DNA of 64,000 nucleotides from Bacillota bacterium (GCA_023407575.1 JAEYLX010000006.1:1-64000), one strand, 5' to 3'; positions 24,087 through 33,364 are shown, numbered from the stretch's first letter. Numbers and translations: made by a program. Notes: generated from the sequence alone by a model not told the origin.

Positions 24087-25316
24087 TTACTGAAACTGTG
24101 CAAGTATCTTGCCGTCGGAATCAGCCACATACCAGGTGACACTGACACATCTGCCTCTCCATCCATTATTTGCGTTATAATCCATACATGTTACGGGAAT
24201 TAGCAAATAATTACCGTATTCTTTGACACTTGCACTATATTCAAATTCCTTTTTCTGCTTGTAAGGAATACGAATAAACGATTCAACCAAATTTTCTTTA
24301 TTAGTACCAGATGTAAAACGGGATACCACAATCGATTCTGTACCGTCTGTTTTGGCACAGTAAGTTTTATTTCCCAAAATATTAAAGGATTCTGTACCAG
24401 TAGTTTTATATATGTAGGAAGAAGTTTTATTGGTCTTCGTGTTGTATCGATAGTGTTTATCGCTGCTATCGGTATCGTTATAGAAAATAATACTCCCATA
24501 ATGATATATTTTTTCCTCATATAACTGCTTTACAATAACAGATTTTTTATTCGTGGTGGTATTTAATTTTACTAACGTTCCATACCAATAATTGCCAGTA
24601 CCCTCTTCTGTCCCATATTGATAATAAAAATCTCCATTTATTTTGATTATATCAGATATCATTGGAAAGGTACGTTCACTTCCATTCAGTGGTATCTTAT
24701 TTGTGGTCAAAACAGTAAGCTTTGTCTGTTCCGGCTTCAGTGTGTATAAAGTCAACTTGGAAGACGCTTCCTGGTATTCAGTAAAAAACAAGGTATCCTC
24801 TAAATTTTTCACAAACCTGAAGGATATGTTCCCAGTAAAAACCAAGGTAGCTTTTTTACTGCTATAATCTTTTTTATAAAGCTTACTTTCTTCCCCCTTT
24901 GTAACAGTGTAATAAATATTACTGTCATCAAGATACATGAGATAGCCATTGCAAATAGTTTTTTTATCTTTGGCATCAATGGAAACAGAATAAGTCTTAT
25001 AGACATCTCCCCCTGTATAACAGGTATAGCATAAGGTATCATTATGAATCATCATATCTAAAATGTCATTCTTTGACGATAATAGCCTAGTTTTATTACC
25101 TGTAGCAATCTCTAAGCGATAAATATCATTGGAGTATTCCGTATCATCTATTCTTTGAATATAATAAATACTTCCTCTGTCTTCCAGCATAGGCAAATAT
25201 TCATAAACAGCCGTGCTACTAGCTGCATTGGCAATAGAGACATTCTGCGGCAGTAGTAAAGCAATTATTAAAGTAGTTAACATGATACTAAGTATTCGTT
25301 TTGTTATAGTCTTCAT
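24087..25316 (-). CDS. Secreted beta-propeller-like protein (DUF5050 type)
   Basis: 409 residues. The start MKTITKRILSIMLTT and the hydrophobic run to VSIANAASS form a signal peptide, with cleavage after ANA near residue 31. The rest has repeated patterns of strand-forming residues and Tyr (YYIQRID, LCYTCY, YYTVTKGEE, YYQYG), as in DUF5050 propeller-like repeats found in clostridial surface proteins. AAGGAGAATACA precedes ATG 25316. It follows the 25368 gene by 51 bases, so both exported proteins may form one operon. Ligand unknown. Confidence 0.65.
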   Translation of the reverse strand: MKTITKRILSIMLTTLIIALLLPQNVSIANAASSTAVYEYLPMLEDRGSIYYIQRIDDTEYSNDIYRLEIATGNKTRLLSSKNDILDMMIHNDTLCYTCYTGGDVYKTYSVSIDAKDKKTICNGYLMYLDDSNIYYTVTKGEESKLYKKDYSSKKATLVFTGNISFRFVKNLEDTLFFTEYQEASSKLTLYTLKPEQTKLTVLTTNKIPLNGSERTFPMISDIIKINGDFYYQYGTEEGTGNYWYGTLVKLNTTTNKKSVIVKQLYEEKIYHYGSIIFYNDTDSSDKHYRYNTKTNKTSSYIYKTTGTESFNILGNKTYCAKTDGTESIVVSRFTSGTNKENLVESFIRIPYKQKKEFEYSASVKEYGNYLLIPVTCMDYNANNGWRGRCVSVTWYVADSDGKILAQFQ

Positions 25317-25367
25317 TGTATTCTCCTTATTCATTATAGACACTCCATCCATAGGATTGTTAATTCT

Positions 25368-26243
25368 TTAAAAAATGCCTGGAATCCAGTAAGCTAATCC
25401 AAATCCTAAAGCATAAGACGCGGTATTGGCGGTTAATGCATATATACCCGGCTTCCATCCTGGAATTTCTTTTTGACTGTTTCTTTTTAAATACCAAGTA
25501 TATAGAACCGCTTCCATAACAAATACCACAACTTCCAGAAGAAAATAGAATGCTATAAATGCCAGTTCTCCAGAACGATAGTTAATGAAGTTTAATATAA
25601 GATTCAGTGCAATCTGCGTTATGACATTAACGATTATAATAAATCGAATTTGCTTTGCTTCCCTAAAACCGAATAGCAGCGCTATACCAAGTTCGGCAAC
25701 GATGGTTAGTACAATACGAACAATCAATGAAAGTGTTTCATTCGTATAATTATAGGCTTTTTCAGTAGAAAAACTTTTACCCGAAACCTCAACTGTAAAA
25801 TAACTATCAAAGGCATAACGTTCATAGTAGTCATCACTTATGATAAAACTATCTGTTTCAGGAAAATACAAAAGTATTTTAAATACTTGCGGTGGGTAGT
25901 ATGTCCAGCTAAACTGATTCGTTTGAGTACAGTCTTCAAAGTATTGTAGAAAATAAAAACCATCTGCATCATGGTACTCCGAGTACTCAGCAAACTTCAG
26001 AAAAATATCATAATCTTCATCGTCCTCCTGATAATGTACATTCGTATGATTGCTATCATTCAGTGCCGAGAATGGACCTGTAGATTTCTCGCTAGAAAGC
26101 AATGTGGCATAATATGTTCTCCCATCTAATCCACTGAAATCAATCACAACAGACGGCTTTGGCCCCATGTCCGCCTGCGCAGTATTCGGGAACATAATTG
26201 TCATGATTAAAGCGCAAAACAATATTATAACTATTTTCTTCAC
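25368..26243 (-). CDS. Membrane protein with exported N-terminal domain, unknown
   Basis: 291 residues. Residues 1-25 form a signal peptide (KKIVIILFCALIM...AQA) followed by DMGPKPSVVIDFSGLDGRTYYATLLS, a conserved opening seen in uncharacterised Firmicute proteins. About 150 residues lie outside the cell, then four membrane segments (from LSLIVRIVLTIVAELGIALL near residue 170) end the protein. Function unknown. The start at 26243 has no strong Shine-Dalgarno but CAGAAGGGG lies nearby. Confidence 0.65.
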   Translation of the reverse strand: MKKIVIILFCALIMTIMFPNTAQADMGPKPSVVIDFSGLDGRTYYATLLSSEKSTGPFSALNDSNHTNVHYQEDDEDYDIFLKFAEYSEYHDADGFYFLQYFEDCTQTNQFSWTYYPPQVFKILLYFPETDSFIISDDYYERYAFDSYFTVEVSGKSFSTEKAYNYTNETLSLIVRIVLTIVAELGIALLFGFREAKQIRFIIIVNVITQIALNLILNFINYRSGELAFIAFYFLLEVVVFVMEAVLYTWYLKRNSQKEIPGWKPGIYALTANTASYALGFGLAYWIPGIF

Positions 26244-26571
26244 ACTTCACACCCCTTTCATGGGAAACTCAATTACCGCCGCTTCATCGCTTCCCAAGAT
26301 ATGTAATACCATCCATGTAATTTTCTTCTATAATAACCTGCATCTACATTCATTCTATCGAGAAAACGAACTACTTACAAGCAAAAGTTTACTCAATTAT
26401 GCATTTATTGGTATAAAAAACAGACCTGAGATGAGGCAATAAACGCTCAATCCAGGTCCAAATTTTTTATTATTCTGTTAAAGCTTTTACATCCATTTTC
26501 TATTATGTCTGCAAGGATAATTGCAGCTGCCTTTTTTACAAAAGGATGTGTCACGGGACAATTTATGAAAA
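26244..26571. other. Intergenic region, no clear gene
   Basis: This 328-base stretch separates the exported-protein gene from the degV end. It holds no gene I can support. A 35-codon GTG frame on the minus strand (26554-26447) lacks a ribosome site. The GGCCTGGATTGAGCG/CAGACCTGAG pattern near 26430-26460 may be a terminator for degV. Confidence 0.5.
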
Positions 26572-27408
26572 TTAATAGGCTGTTATAATTCCACCTTCAC
26601 TAGCATACATTGAGCTTACGCCAGCGGTATCTACGATAAAGCAATCCTTGAAAGGAATTCTCTTTAAGATTTCTTCCTTCACAAATTCCGCTCTTTCACG
26701 ATTGTTACAGTGTGCAATTCCAAGGATTCTTTCATTTGGCTTAGTTACATCAGCTTCAATGGTCTTTGCCATCTGTATCAACGCCTTAACGATGCCTCTT
26801 GCCTGATCCAACTTACAGATAGTTCCCTCTGGAGTAGCTCCCATTACCGGCTTAATGTTAAGCGCACTCGCAATGATTGCCTGTAAATTAGTCAGACGTC
26901 CATTCTTACGAAGGGTATCCAGGGATTCTAATACAAATTTCGTCATAATGCTATCACGAAAAGCATTAACTTTCCCTACAACGGTCTCAAATGGCACATT
27001 TGCTTCTTTTAATTCTTTAATCTTCATTGCGATAAGTGCCTGACCAACGGATGCTGATCTTGAATCAAATATCTCTATCTTTTTTTCAGGATGCTCTTCT
27101 AAATAAAGTTTCTTAGCTAATTCCGCACTATTATGAGAACCGCTTAATTGTGAGGAAAGTGTTACTACATAAATATCTCCCTCAAAATCAAAGTATTTCA
27201 TATAGTCTTCAGGTGATGGACATGCCGACTTAGGGCTGTTTGGACTGGCCTTTACTTTGTTTAAGAAATCTTTCTGATTAAAGGTCTCATCGTCAACAAT
27301 TGAATGATTATCTACAATGAGTGTTAAAGGGACTAACATAAAATGAGAATCGTTTTTCAAAGACTCCGGCAAATCTGTACAGCTATCCCCAATAATTCTA
27401 TAAGACAT
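26572..27408 (-). CDS. DegV-family fatty-acid-binding protein
   Basis: 278 residues. DSCTDLPE at residue 8, SPNSPKSACPSPEDYM near 55 (the SCPSPE-type loop), VVTLSSQLSGSHNSA near 80 and a C-terminal EGGIITAY end show a DegV (FakB-like) protein. FakB proteins present fatty acids to the FakA kinase to make acyl-phosphate for phospholipids. No fakA lies nearby. It has its own promoter upstream and stands alone. Confidence 0.88.
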   Translation of the reverse strand: MSYRIIGDSCTDLPESLKNDSHFMLVPLTLIVDNHSIVDDETFNQKDFLNKVKASPNSPKSACPSPEDYMKYFDFEGDIYVVTLSSQLSGSHNSAELAKKLYLEEHPEKKIEIFDSRSASVGQALIAMKIKELKEANVPFETVVGKVNAFRDSIMTKFVLESLDTLRKNGRLTNLQAIIASALNIKPVMGATPEGTICKLDQARGIVKALIQMAKTIEADVTKPNERILGIAHCNNRERAEFVKEEILKRIPFKDCFIVDTAGVSSMYASEGGIITAY

Positions 27409-27749
27409 TTCTTTATCCTCCTAGTACTCAAATATTATATTTTTAATCCATTATTTTCCTGTTGTTGTTTCAATATTACATCATCAAGTTTTAATATCGT
27501 GTAATATAGTTTTCATTACTATATAATACCATACTCATACTATCTATTTCAATAGTTTTATTAGTTTTATAAAAATTTTATAACAGGTAGCCATGCAAGC
27601 TTTTAGTATAATAGGAAGAAGAAAACTTGCTTTCAAATGCATCTTGTAACTAATTATACCCAAAAAAAGAGACTCAAAAATCAATCTTGAGTCTCTTTTT
27701 ATTATTAACAGGAACAATCACATTATTTATATTGAGTAGATTTCCTATC
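27409..27749. other. Intergenic region between degV and htpG
   Basis: 341 bases of AT-rich DNA hold the htpG terminator and, on the minus strand, a likely degV promoter with TTGAAA and TATTAT around 27530-27560. No gene is supported. Confidence 0.5.
27662..27700 (-). terminator. Terminator after htpG
   Basis: AAAAAGAGACTCAA and its complement TTGAGTCTCTTTTT form a long stem with a poly-T run, about 50 bases past the htpG stop at 27750. It could also act on the other strand. Confidence 0.8.
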
Positions 27750-29858
27750 TTACTTAGCAAGCGCCATCATAATCTCGTTGCTTCTTAAGATAAATTTCGT
27801 CATTGCATCTGGCTCTAACTGCTTATGACTTAGTAATGCAAGATCATACAACTGCTCACAAATCAAAGGGGTTGTTTCGGAGCTCTCATTAGTCAGGATA
27901 TACTGTACTAATTTATTATTCGCATTGAGAACTAAAGTCTCTCCGCCTCCAAAAGCATTCATATCCATTCCAGGCATGCTATACATACGCATCATGTCCT
28001 GCATTCTACGGCTTTCTTCGGATAAAGTCATTACAGATGAAACTTTTTCATTCTTGAATTTCTCCACTTTTACTTCTAATTTATCCTTAGCTAAAACCTT
28101 CTTAAATAATGTAGTCATTGCCTCGGTATTGTTCTGTAATATCTTCTTATCTTTCTTCTTGGTTTCTTCCTTGAAGCTTTCGGTAATGTCAGCATCAATT
28201 CTCTGGAACTTAATCTTCTGATCCTGCTGCTCTACCTGTGTGATAAATGGTTGGTCAATATTATGAGTCAGGATTAAAGCATCTACGCCTGATTCCTTAA
28301 ACATATTGATGTACTGGCTCTGTTGTTTTAAATCAGTTACATAATAAACAGTCGTCTTCTTATCTTCTGAAACCTCATCTTCTTCATGATCGTGTCCGCA
28401 ATCACAGCCATCTTCATGGGAATGCTCATGAGAATGTTCGCCGTGTTCATGATCCTGATGATCATGTCCGCAATCACAACCTTCTTTTTTCTCACCTTGA
28501 GCATCTTCTGCATCTGCTTCTGGACCTTTCGCTGCTGCTACATATTCTGCAAGAGAAATGTACTTGCCTTCAAGGTTTTTATAGATAATAACATCCTTCA
28601 TTTTTTCACGGAATTTCTCATCTTTTAAGCAACCAAATTTGATAAAAGGACTAATATCATCCCAGAATTTTTCGTAGCTTTCTCTCTCAACTTTATACAT
28701 ACCAGCAAGTTTATCCGCTACCTTTTTGGAGATATACTCTGAAATCTTCTTTACAAATCCATCGTTTTGTAATGCACTTCTGGATACATTCAGTGGCAGA
28801 TCTGGACAATCAATTATACCCTTTAAGAGCATTAAGAACTCTGGAATAACTTCCTTAATATTATCTGCAATAAATACCTGATTGCTATATAACTTAATGA
28901 GACCCTCTAAGGAATCATATTCAGTATTAATTTTAGGGAAATAGAGAATACCCTTTAAGTTGAAAGGATAATCCATATTTAAATGAATCCAGAATAAAGG
29001 CTCTTTATAATCATTGAATACATCACGGTAGAAATTCTTATAATCCTCTTCCGTGCAGTCATTGGGATGCTTTGCCCATAGAGGATTTGGATTATTGATT
29101 GGTTGTGGCTTGTTATCCTTCTTGTCAGACGCTTTTGCTTCCTCTACGACACCTTCTTCATCCACAGAAGCATCAATTACATCTTCTATTTCTTGTGCAT
29201 CTTCTACTTCTTCTATCACAGGTGCATTTGCATTAACGAAGTAAATCTCAACTGGCATGAAGGAACAATATTTCTTAATAATTTCTTTTACACGATATTC
29301 GTTAGAGAACTCATAGCTTTCCTCGTTCAGATACAGCGTAATGTCAGTACCACGCTCCTGCTTTGTACCTTCACTCATTTCATACTGAGTACCGCCATCT
29401 GACTCCCAATAAACCGGCTGTGCATCTGGCTGCCAGGATAATGTGTTAATGGATACACGGGTCGCTACCATAAATGCAGAATAGAAGCCTAATCCAAAAT
29501 GACCAATAATCTGATCTTCGTTGGTCTTGTCCTTATACTTCTCCATAAATTTCTGTGCACCGGAGAAAGCGATCTGGTTAATATATTCTTTCACCTCATC
29601 CGCTGTCATACCCACACCGTTATCGGAGAAACGGATGGTCTTCTCTTCTGGATTAATCGTTACCGTAAGTTTATAGCGATTATCCTCTGGGATGTTTGCT
29701 TCGCCCATTATTTCAAGCTTTTTTAGCTTTGTAATTGCATCACTGCCATTTGATATTAATTCACGAACAAAAATATCATGGTCAGAATACAGCCACTTTT
29801 TAATAATAGGAAAAATGTTCTCTGAATGAATTGATAAATTACCACGTTCTGTGCTCAT
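27750..29858 (-). CDS. htpG: Hsp90 chaperone HtpG with His/Cys-rich insert
   Basis: 702 residues. The N-terminal ATPase has ELISNGSDAITKL near 35, the DNGVGMT motif near 80 and GHFGLGFYSAFM near 120. A charged acidic linker (EDAQEIEDVIDASVDEEG) joins the middle domain, and the C-terminal dimer domain ends MALAK. An extra stretch at residues about 459-495 carries CDCGHDH and repeats of HEHGEH/HSHEHSHE, unlike standard HtpG; it looks metal binding. Expression is set by a CIRCE operator just upstream. It folds stress-damaged proteins in the cytosol. Confidence 0.95.
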   Translation of the reverse strand: MSTERGNLSIHSENIFPIIKKWLYSDHDIFVRELISNGSDAITKLKKLEIMGEANIPEDNRYKLTVTINPEEKTIRFSDNGVGMTADEVKEYINQIAFSGAQKFMEKYKDKTNEDQIIGHFGLGFYSAFMVATRVSINTLSWQPDAQPVYWESDGGTQYEMSEGTKQERGTDITLYLNEESYEFSNEYRVKEIIKKYCSFMPVEIYFVNANAPVIEEVEDAQEIEDVIDASVDEEGVVEEAKASDKKDNKPQPINNPNPLWAKHPNDCTEEDYKNFYRDVFNDYKEPLFWIHLNMDYPFNLKGILYFPKINTEYDSLEGLIKLYSNQVFIADNIKEVIPEFLMLLKGIIDCPDLPLNVSRSALQNDGFVKKISEYISKKVADKLAGMYKVERESYEKFWDDISPFIKFGCLKDEKFREKMKDVIIYKNLEGKYISLAEYVAAAKGPEADAEDAQGEKKEGCDCGHDHQDHEHGEHSHEHSHEDGCDCGHDHEEDEVSEDKKTTVYYVTDLKQQSQYINMFKESGVDALILTHNIDQPFITQVEQQDQKIKFQRIDADITESFKEETKKKDKKILQNNTEAMTTLFKKVLAKDKLEVKVEKFKNEKVSSVMTLSEESRRMQDMMRMYSMPGMDMNAFGGGETLVLNANNKLVQYILTNESSETTPLICEQLYDLALLSHKQLEPDAMTKFILRSNEIMMALAK

Positions 29859-29992
29859 ACTAACACTCCTTTTTCTTTTTATAATCTACGTTAGGTATGG
29901 TAAGCCTTGGCTCCCATCATACATTTGCCTGCCAATTTGATCCATGGCCAGCCATTTAAAAATACTACTTTACTATTTATTTCTTCTAAAAT

Positions 29993-30021
29993 ATCATAAT
30001 ACGCCTATTTACAATTGTCAA
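29993..30021 (-). promoter_or_regulatory. htpG promoter
   Basis: Minus strand TTGACA (30021-30016), 17-base spacer, TATGAT (29998-29993). It lies directly after the CIRCE element (30029-30055). Confidence 0.8.
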
Positions 30022-30028
30022 GACAAAA

Positions 30029-30055
30029 TTAGCACTCTATCAACTAGAGTGCTAA
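30029..30055. promoter_or_regulatory. CIRCE operator for HrcA
   Basis: TTAGCACTC, nine bases, GAGTGCTAA is an exact match to the CIRCE consensus bound by the heat-shock repressor HrcA. It sits upstream of the htpG promoter; HrcA would control heat induction. Its right half overlaps the last codons of the DUF5721 gene, whose stop codon lies within the spacer. CIRCE control of htpG is less usual than of groESL and dnaK. Confidence 0.93.
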
Positions 30056-30544
30056 CAAAAATCCAATGCCTTGTTCTTTTAAAATTAATTTTACTTGTTC
30101 ATCCCATTCTTGTTCCAGGGTTTTATCAAGGGTAAACACTTTAATTGCGGTTCCGGTTATAATTCGAAGTTCACCTTTATCAAAAATTATATTAAAGAAC
30201 AACCCACCAACATTTTCTATAGATAATTTACCGCCAAGTCGATGAATCAATACCTCACATTGATCGGTTGGTAATTGAAATATTATTTTAAAGGTTAGTG
30301 GTGTTTTACTTCCCTTAATCATAGCATATACAACCTGCCTTACTTCACTCCATAATACACATGTTTTGTCCCGTCGTTCTTCCAGCTCTTCTTTGCTAAA
30401 AAAAGCTTCATTTAGTTGACCTGTAATTTTAAACCCAGTAAAGGACTGAAGGTCCAATTCTTTTAATAAATACTCATCAAATGTTGTATTCGTCAAAAGC
30501 TTTGCCATAAAAGACTTAACCTCGGTAATACTTAAAGAAATCAT
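30044..30544 (-). CDS. DUF5721 family protein
   Basis: 166 residues starting MISLSITEVKSFMAKLL. The pattern TFDEYLLKELDLQSFTGFKITG and the 165-residue size match DUF5721, a family known in Lachnospiraceae genomes with no known role. GGAGGCAAGT before ATG 30544 sets the start. Its final codons are part of the CIRCE site, so read-through and HrcA binding may interact. Confidence 0.75.
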   Translation of the reverse strand: MISLSITEVKSFMAKLLTNTTFDEYLLKELDLQSFTGFKITGQLNEAFFSKEELEERRDKTCVLWSEVRQVVYAMIKGSKTPLTFKIIFQLPTDQCEVLIHRLGGKLSIENVGGLFFNIIFDKGELRIITGTAIKVFTLDKTLEQEWDEQVKLILKEQGIGFLLAL

Positions 30545-30716
30545 ACTTGCCTCCATTGATAAGTCATATCTTACTATATTTGAAAAAGAAATAAATGTAA
30601 ATTCAATAGCTATTTCCTAGTATATATCTGATGTCTATGAAGAACAATATAATATAAACATTTATAAATATATCATCCCTCGTTAACCCCAATTTAAGAA
30701 AAAGGAGGATGTTGCC

Positions 30717-30896
30717 ATGTATTTTGAGCCTTCCAAGAAAAGTTATTATCGTTTTCCATCCATTAATAGTGTTCATCAAATGGATTCAAGGAATTACTTT
30801 CCTGAAAAGCCCTATGCTTCCGGCGAAAATAATGCGAGGGAAGCTAGGTCAAATACAAATTCATCTACATCAGAACATAATAGTTCTTTTAAATAA
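30717..30896 (+). CDS. Small hypothetical protein, 59 residues
   Basis: ATG 30717 lies eight bases after AAAGGAGGAT, an excellent ribosome site. The frame reads MYFEPSKKSYYRFPSINSVH, then an Asn/Ser-rich tail to SSFK. It has no recognised domain but its composition is typical of small secreted or spore proteins of clostridia. The stop overlaps the end of the convergent TraX-like gene by eight bases. An overlapping longer frame from 30709 is not favoured. Confidence 0.5.
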   Translation: MYFEPSKKSYYRFPSINSVHQMDSRNYFPEKPYASGENNAREARSNTNSSTSEHNSSFK

Positions 30897-31704
30897 ATTG
30901 ATAAATTAAAAATATAATAAATAAATGCGCAGGGTAAAAGATGTAGAATAGATATTTTACATCTTTTCCTTTTTGTCCATTGTATAAGGCTATTGGAATC
31001 ATAGCAAAATTGGCAAAGAGGCTGATAACATAAAATATGCTTCTTGTATTTACAAATCCTGGTATATTACTTAACAATGCAGCCGTAATTAAAAACAGAT
31101 ATAATGAGGTAAGAATTTTTTTACCACGGAAAATATAAAATACTAAAAATATTAATATTCCTCTATAGTCATAGTCTATTTTCATCAGCACAGCGGCAAA
31201 ACAGATCAGCACTGTAATTACTACCTCAAGAATATTACAAAATAAAAGTTTCTGTATTGTCCTTTCATTTAACAGCACCCTTCGTTCAATCCTATTAATC
31301 AAGTGTATTAATAATAAACCTAAAAATAATGTAAAGAATACATTTTGATGTTCAAATAATCTACCAAGTACCAGCCAGGCTTCATTTGGTTGAAAGCCAC
31401 CTTGATATATTTGAGCGATGTCTACCAAAATATTCGTTTTATAATGAGTGGCATAAAATGCCAGGTCAAAAGGAATCTCTGATATTAATGCAAAAATAGC
31501 CACTCTCTTTAAATACTTATTTACATTTCTCGTATGATAATATCCCTCCACCACCAAGAAAACAAAAATAGGCATTGCCAGTCTTCCAATTCCTCGAAAC
31601 AAAAGATGCAATTCTGGTTGAGTATAGGGCGAGATAAATACTGCTCCTATGTGATCGATTAACATTGCAATGATTGCTAATAACTTTAATGCAAAAGTAC
31701 TCAT
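30889..31704 (-). CDS. TraX-family membrane protein
   Basis: 271 residues with about eight membrane segments: LKLLAIIAMLIDHIGAVF at the start is the conserved TraX opening, RLAMPIFVFLVVEGYYHT near 42 a second motif, and RVAIFALISEIPFDLAF near 66 the third. TraX acetylates pilin in conjugation plasmids, but chromosomal copies in Firmicutes are probably acyltransferases of unknown target. No conjugation genes are near. The gene is a single transcript. Confidence 0.85.
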   Translation of the reverse strand: MSTFALKLLAIIAMLIDHIGAVFISPYTQPELHLLFRGIGRLAMPIFVFLVVEGYYHTRNVNKYLKRVAIFALISEIPFDLAFYATHYKTNILVDIAQIYQGGFQPNEAWLVLGRLFEHQNVFFTLFLGLLLIHLINRIERRVLLNERTIQKLLFCNILEVVITVLICFAAVLMKIDYDYRGILIFLVFYIFRGKKILTSLYLFLITAALLSNIPGFVNTRSIFYVISLFANFAMIPIALYNGQKGKDVKYLFYIFYPAHLFIIFLIYQFI

Positions 31705-32014
31705 ATCCTTCGTCCTTCCATTCTATATTAAATCACTTCATCGTAGAACCTTATCCTTTAATAATTTTACAATTCATTTTAAATATATTTCATCAAACTG
31801 ATGTCATTTTCTTATATAGTGAAGACTATCCATATTTTATCTAACCTAAAATTAAAAGTCAAACGATATATATTCTTCTACTATTACCCAATATGGCTCA
31901 ACTGAACCCTATTGCTATTCTTTTTATGAAATGATACAATAATTTTTATGGAAATTACGAGCGTATATGAGTTGGTATAACAAATAACTATAGTTTCAAG
32001 TAGGAGGTATTCAT
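31705..32014. other. Intergenic region upstream of aldo/keto reductase
   Basis: 310 bases of AT-rich DNA with no gene. It contains the likely reductase promoter at 31912-31940 and a TAGGAGG ribosome site at about 32001. Confidence 0.5.
31912..31940 (+). promoter_or_regulatory. Promoter of the aldo/keto reductase gene
   Basis: TTGCTA (31912-31917), 17-base spacer, TACAAT (31935-31940), about 75 bases before the start codon. The -35 is weak, the -10 good. Confidence 0.5.
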
Positions 32015-33109
32015 ATGTACTACAAGCAATACGGCGATACAGATATGAAGGTTTCCGCTATCGGCATGGGAACCATGCGTTATGACGATGCAGATGTGAA
32101 AGCTGGCAATTTTAACAAGTGTGCAGAGGTTGTTCTGCATGCACATGAAAAGGGCATTAATTTTTTTGATTCCGCTCCATTTTATTGTAATGATAAAAGC
32201 GAGGAAATCACTGGTTTAGCTTTATCACAATTACCAAGAGACAGTTATTACATATCCTCTAAAGTTAATCTGGGTACCATCGGTGGTCAATTTACACCGG
32301 ATATCTTTCGAAAAAGGCTGGAGACCACCTTACAGAGACTTAAAGTTGATTACCTTGATTTCTACTATCTCTGGTGCTTGCTCGATATGGATTCTTTTCA
32401 CCAGCAATATGACCTTATGTATCATTCCTTTGAACAGGCAAAGAAAGATGGTTTAATCCGTAATATTACCTTCTCCTCCCATATGCAGGGCGATCAGTTG
32501 GAACAAGTAATTCATACTGATACATTTAAAGGAATGTTAATTGGTTACAATGCACTGAATTATCGTTTCCGACAGGCAGGCATTATGGCAGCTCATGAGA
32601 AAGGTATGGGTATTGTTGTTATGAATCCCCTTGGTGGTGGTTTAATTCCTAACAATCCAAAGATGTTTGAGTACCTGACACTAGGTACTGACCTGACGGT
32701 AGCACAGGCGGCACTTCGTTTTGTGGCTTCCCATAAGGAAATTACAGTAGCACTATGCGGCTGCACCACAAAGGAACATGTAGATGATGCAGTTAAGGCA
32801 GTGGAGAATTTGATAGAGAAACCAGCTGTTGAAATCTATGAAGAATACGAACAAAAGGGCCTTGCACTGAATACACTCTGTACTGGCTGTGGTTATTGCA
32901 AATATTGTCCGCAGGACATCGATATTCCTAAATTTATGGATTCTTATAATGAAAAGCTTCTAGGAAATAGTATTCAAAATCGTCTGATGTACCATTGGCG
33001 AGTATCTTCAAAGAAGGCTGCGGAATGTATTAAATGTGGTCAATGTGAAGAACTATGTACACAACATCTTCCAATTATGGAACGCCTTGATGAGATAGCT
33101 TTAATTTGA
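32015..33109 (+). CDS. Aldo/keto reductase with C-terminal ferredoxin domain
   Basis: 364 residues. The barrel covers about 1-285 with GMGTMRYDD near 18, NFFDSAPFYCNDKSEE near 50 (catalytic D and Y), and SSKVNLG near 82 (K). The C-terminal part holds CTGCGYCKYCPQDIDIP near 293 and CIKCGQCEELCTQHLPI near 335, two 4Fe-4S clusters. The family reduces or oxidises carbonyls with electrons from the clusters or NAD(P)H. TAGGAGG precedes ATG 32015. Its stop codon lies inside the 33105 palindrome. Confidence 0.88.
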   Translation: MYYKQYGDTDMKVSAIGMGTMRYDDADVKAGNFNKCAEVVLHAHEKGINFFDSAPFYCNDKSEEITGLALSQLPRDSYYISSKVNLGTIGGQFTPDIFRKRLETTLQRLKVDYLDFYYLWCLLDMDSFHQQYDLMYHSFEQAKKDGLIRNITFSSHMQGDQLEQVIHTDTFKGMLIGYNALNYRFRQAGIMAAHEKGMGIVVMNPLGGGLIPNNPKMFEYLTLGTDLTVAQAALRFVASHKEITVALCGCTTKEHVDDAVKAVENLIEKPAVEIYEEYEQKGLALNTLCTGCGYCKYCPQDIDIPKFMDSYNEKLLGNSIQNRLMYHWRVSSKKAAECIKCGQCEELCTQHLPIMERLDEIALI

Positions 33110-33302
33110 TTAGAGTGTAAAAAGCCAATCTAGTTTATAGATGATGAATATGACTGGAGCTATATCCATCTGGACTTGCCTTACCATTCTATGAATTACC
33201 TAAAAGAAGGTAATTCATAGATGCCGGTCTGCGCCATCTGGATATAGCTCCAGTCATATTCATCTCTTTTAGTTTAGTAAGGCTTTTTACACTCTAATCA
33301 AA
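33105..33302. repeat. 198-bp interrupted palindrome
   Basis: Outer arms of 22 bases (33105-33126 and 33281-33302) are perfect inverted repeats. A symmetrical 16-base gap each side is followed by 25-base arms (33143-33167 and 33240-33264), again perfect. An inner 12-base hairpin (33189-33200 / 33209-33220) forms the tip. The left arm covers the stop codon of the reductase. The element could be a MITE-like insertion or a bidirectional terminator between the two convergent genes. Confidence 0.85.
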
Positions 33303-33312
33303 TAAATAAGAG

Positions 33313-33355
33313 AAGGTTACTACGTTGCGATACTTTACCGCTAAGTAGTAACCTT
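33313..33355 (-). terminator. Terminator after the GGDEF-EAL gene
   Basis: AAGGTTACTAC and GTAGTAACCTT form an 11-base stem with a 21-base loop just past the stop at 33365. The downstream run is AT-rich rather than poly-T, so efficiency is uncertain. Confidence 0.55.
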
Positions 33356-33364
33356 TTATTATCG

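Noticed and set aside
26447..26554. GTG-started 35-codon frame downstream of degV
   Set aside because: No ribosome site is present, and the frame may be chance; its KKAAAIILADIIENG stretch is not enough to call a gene.
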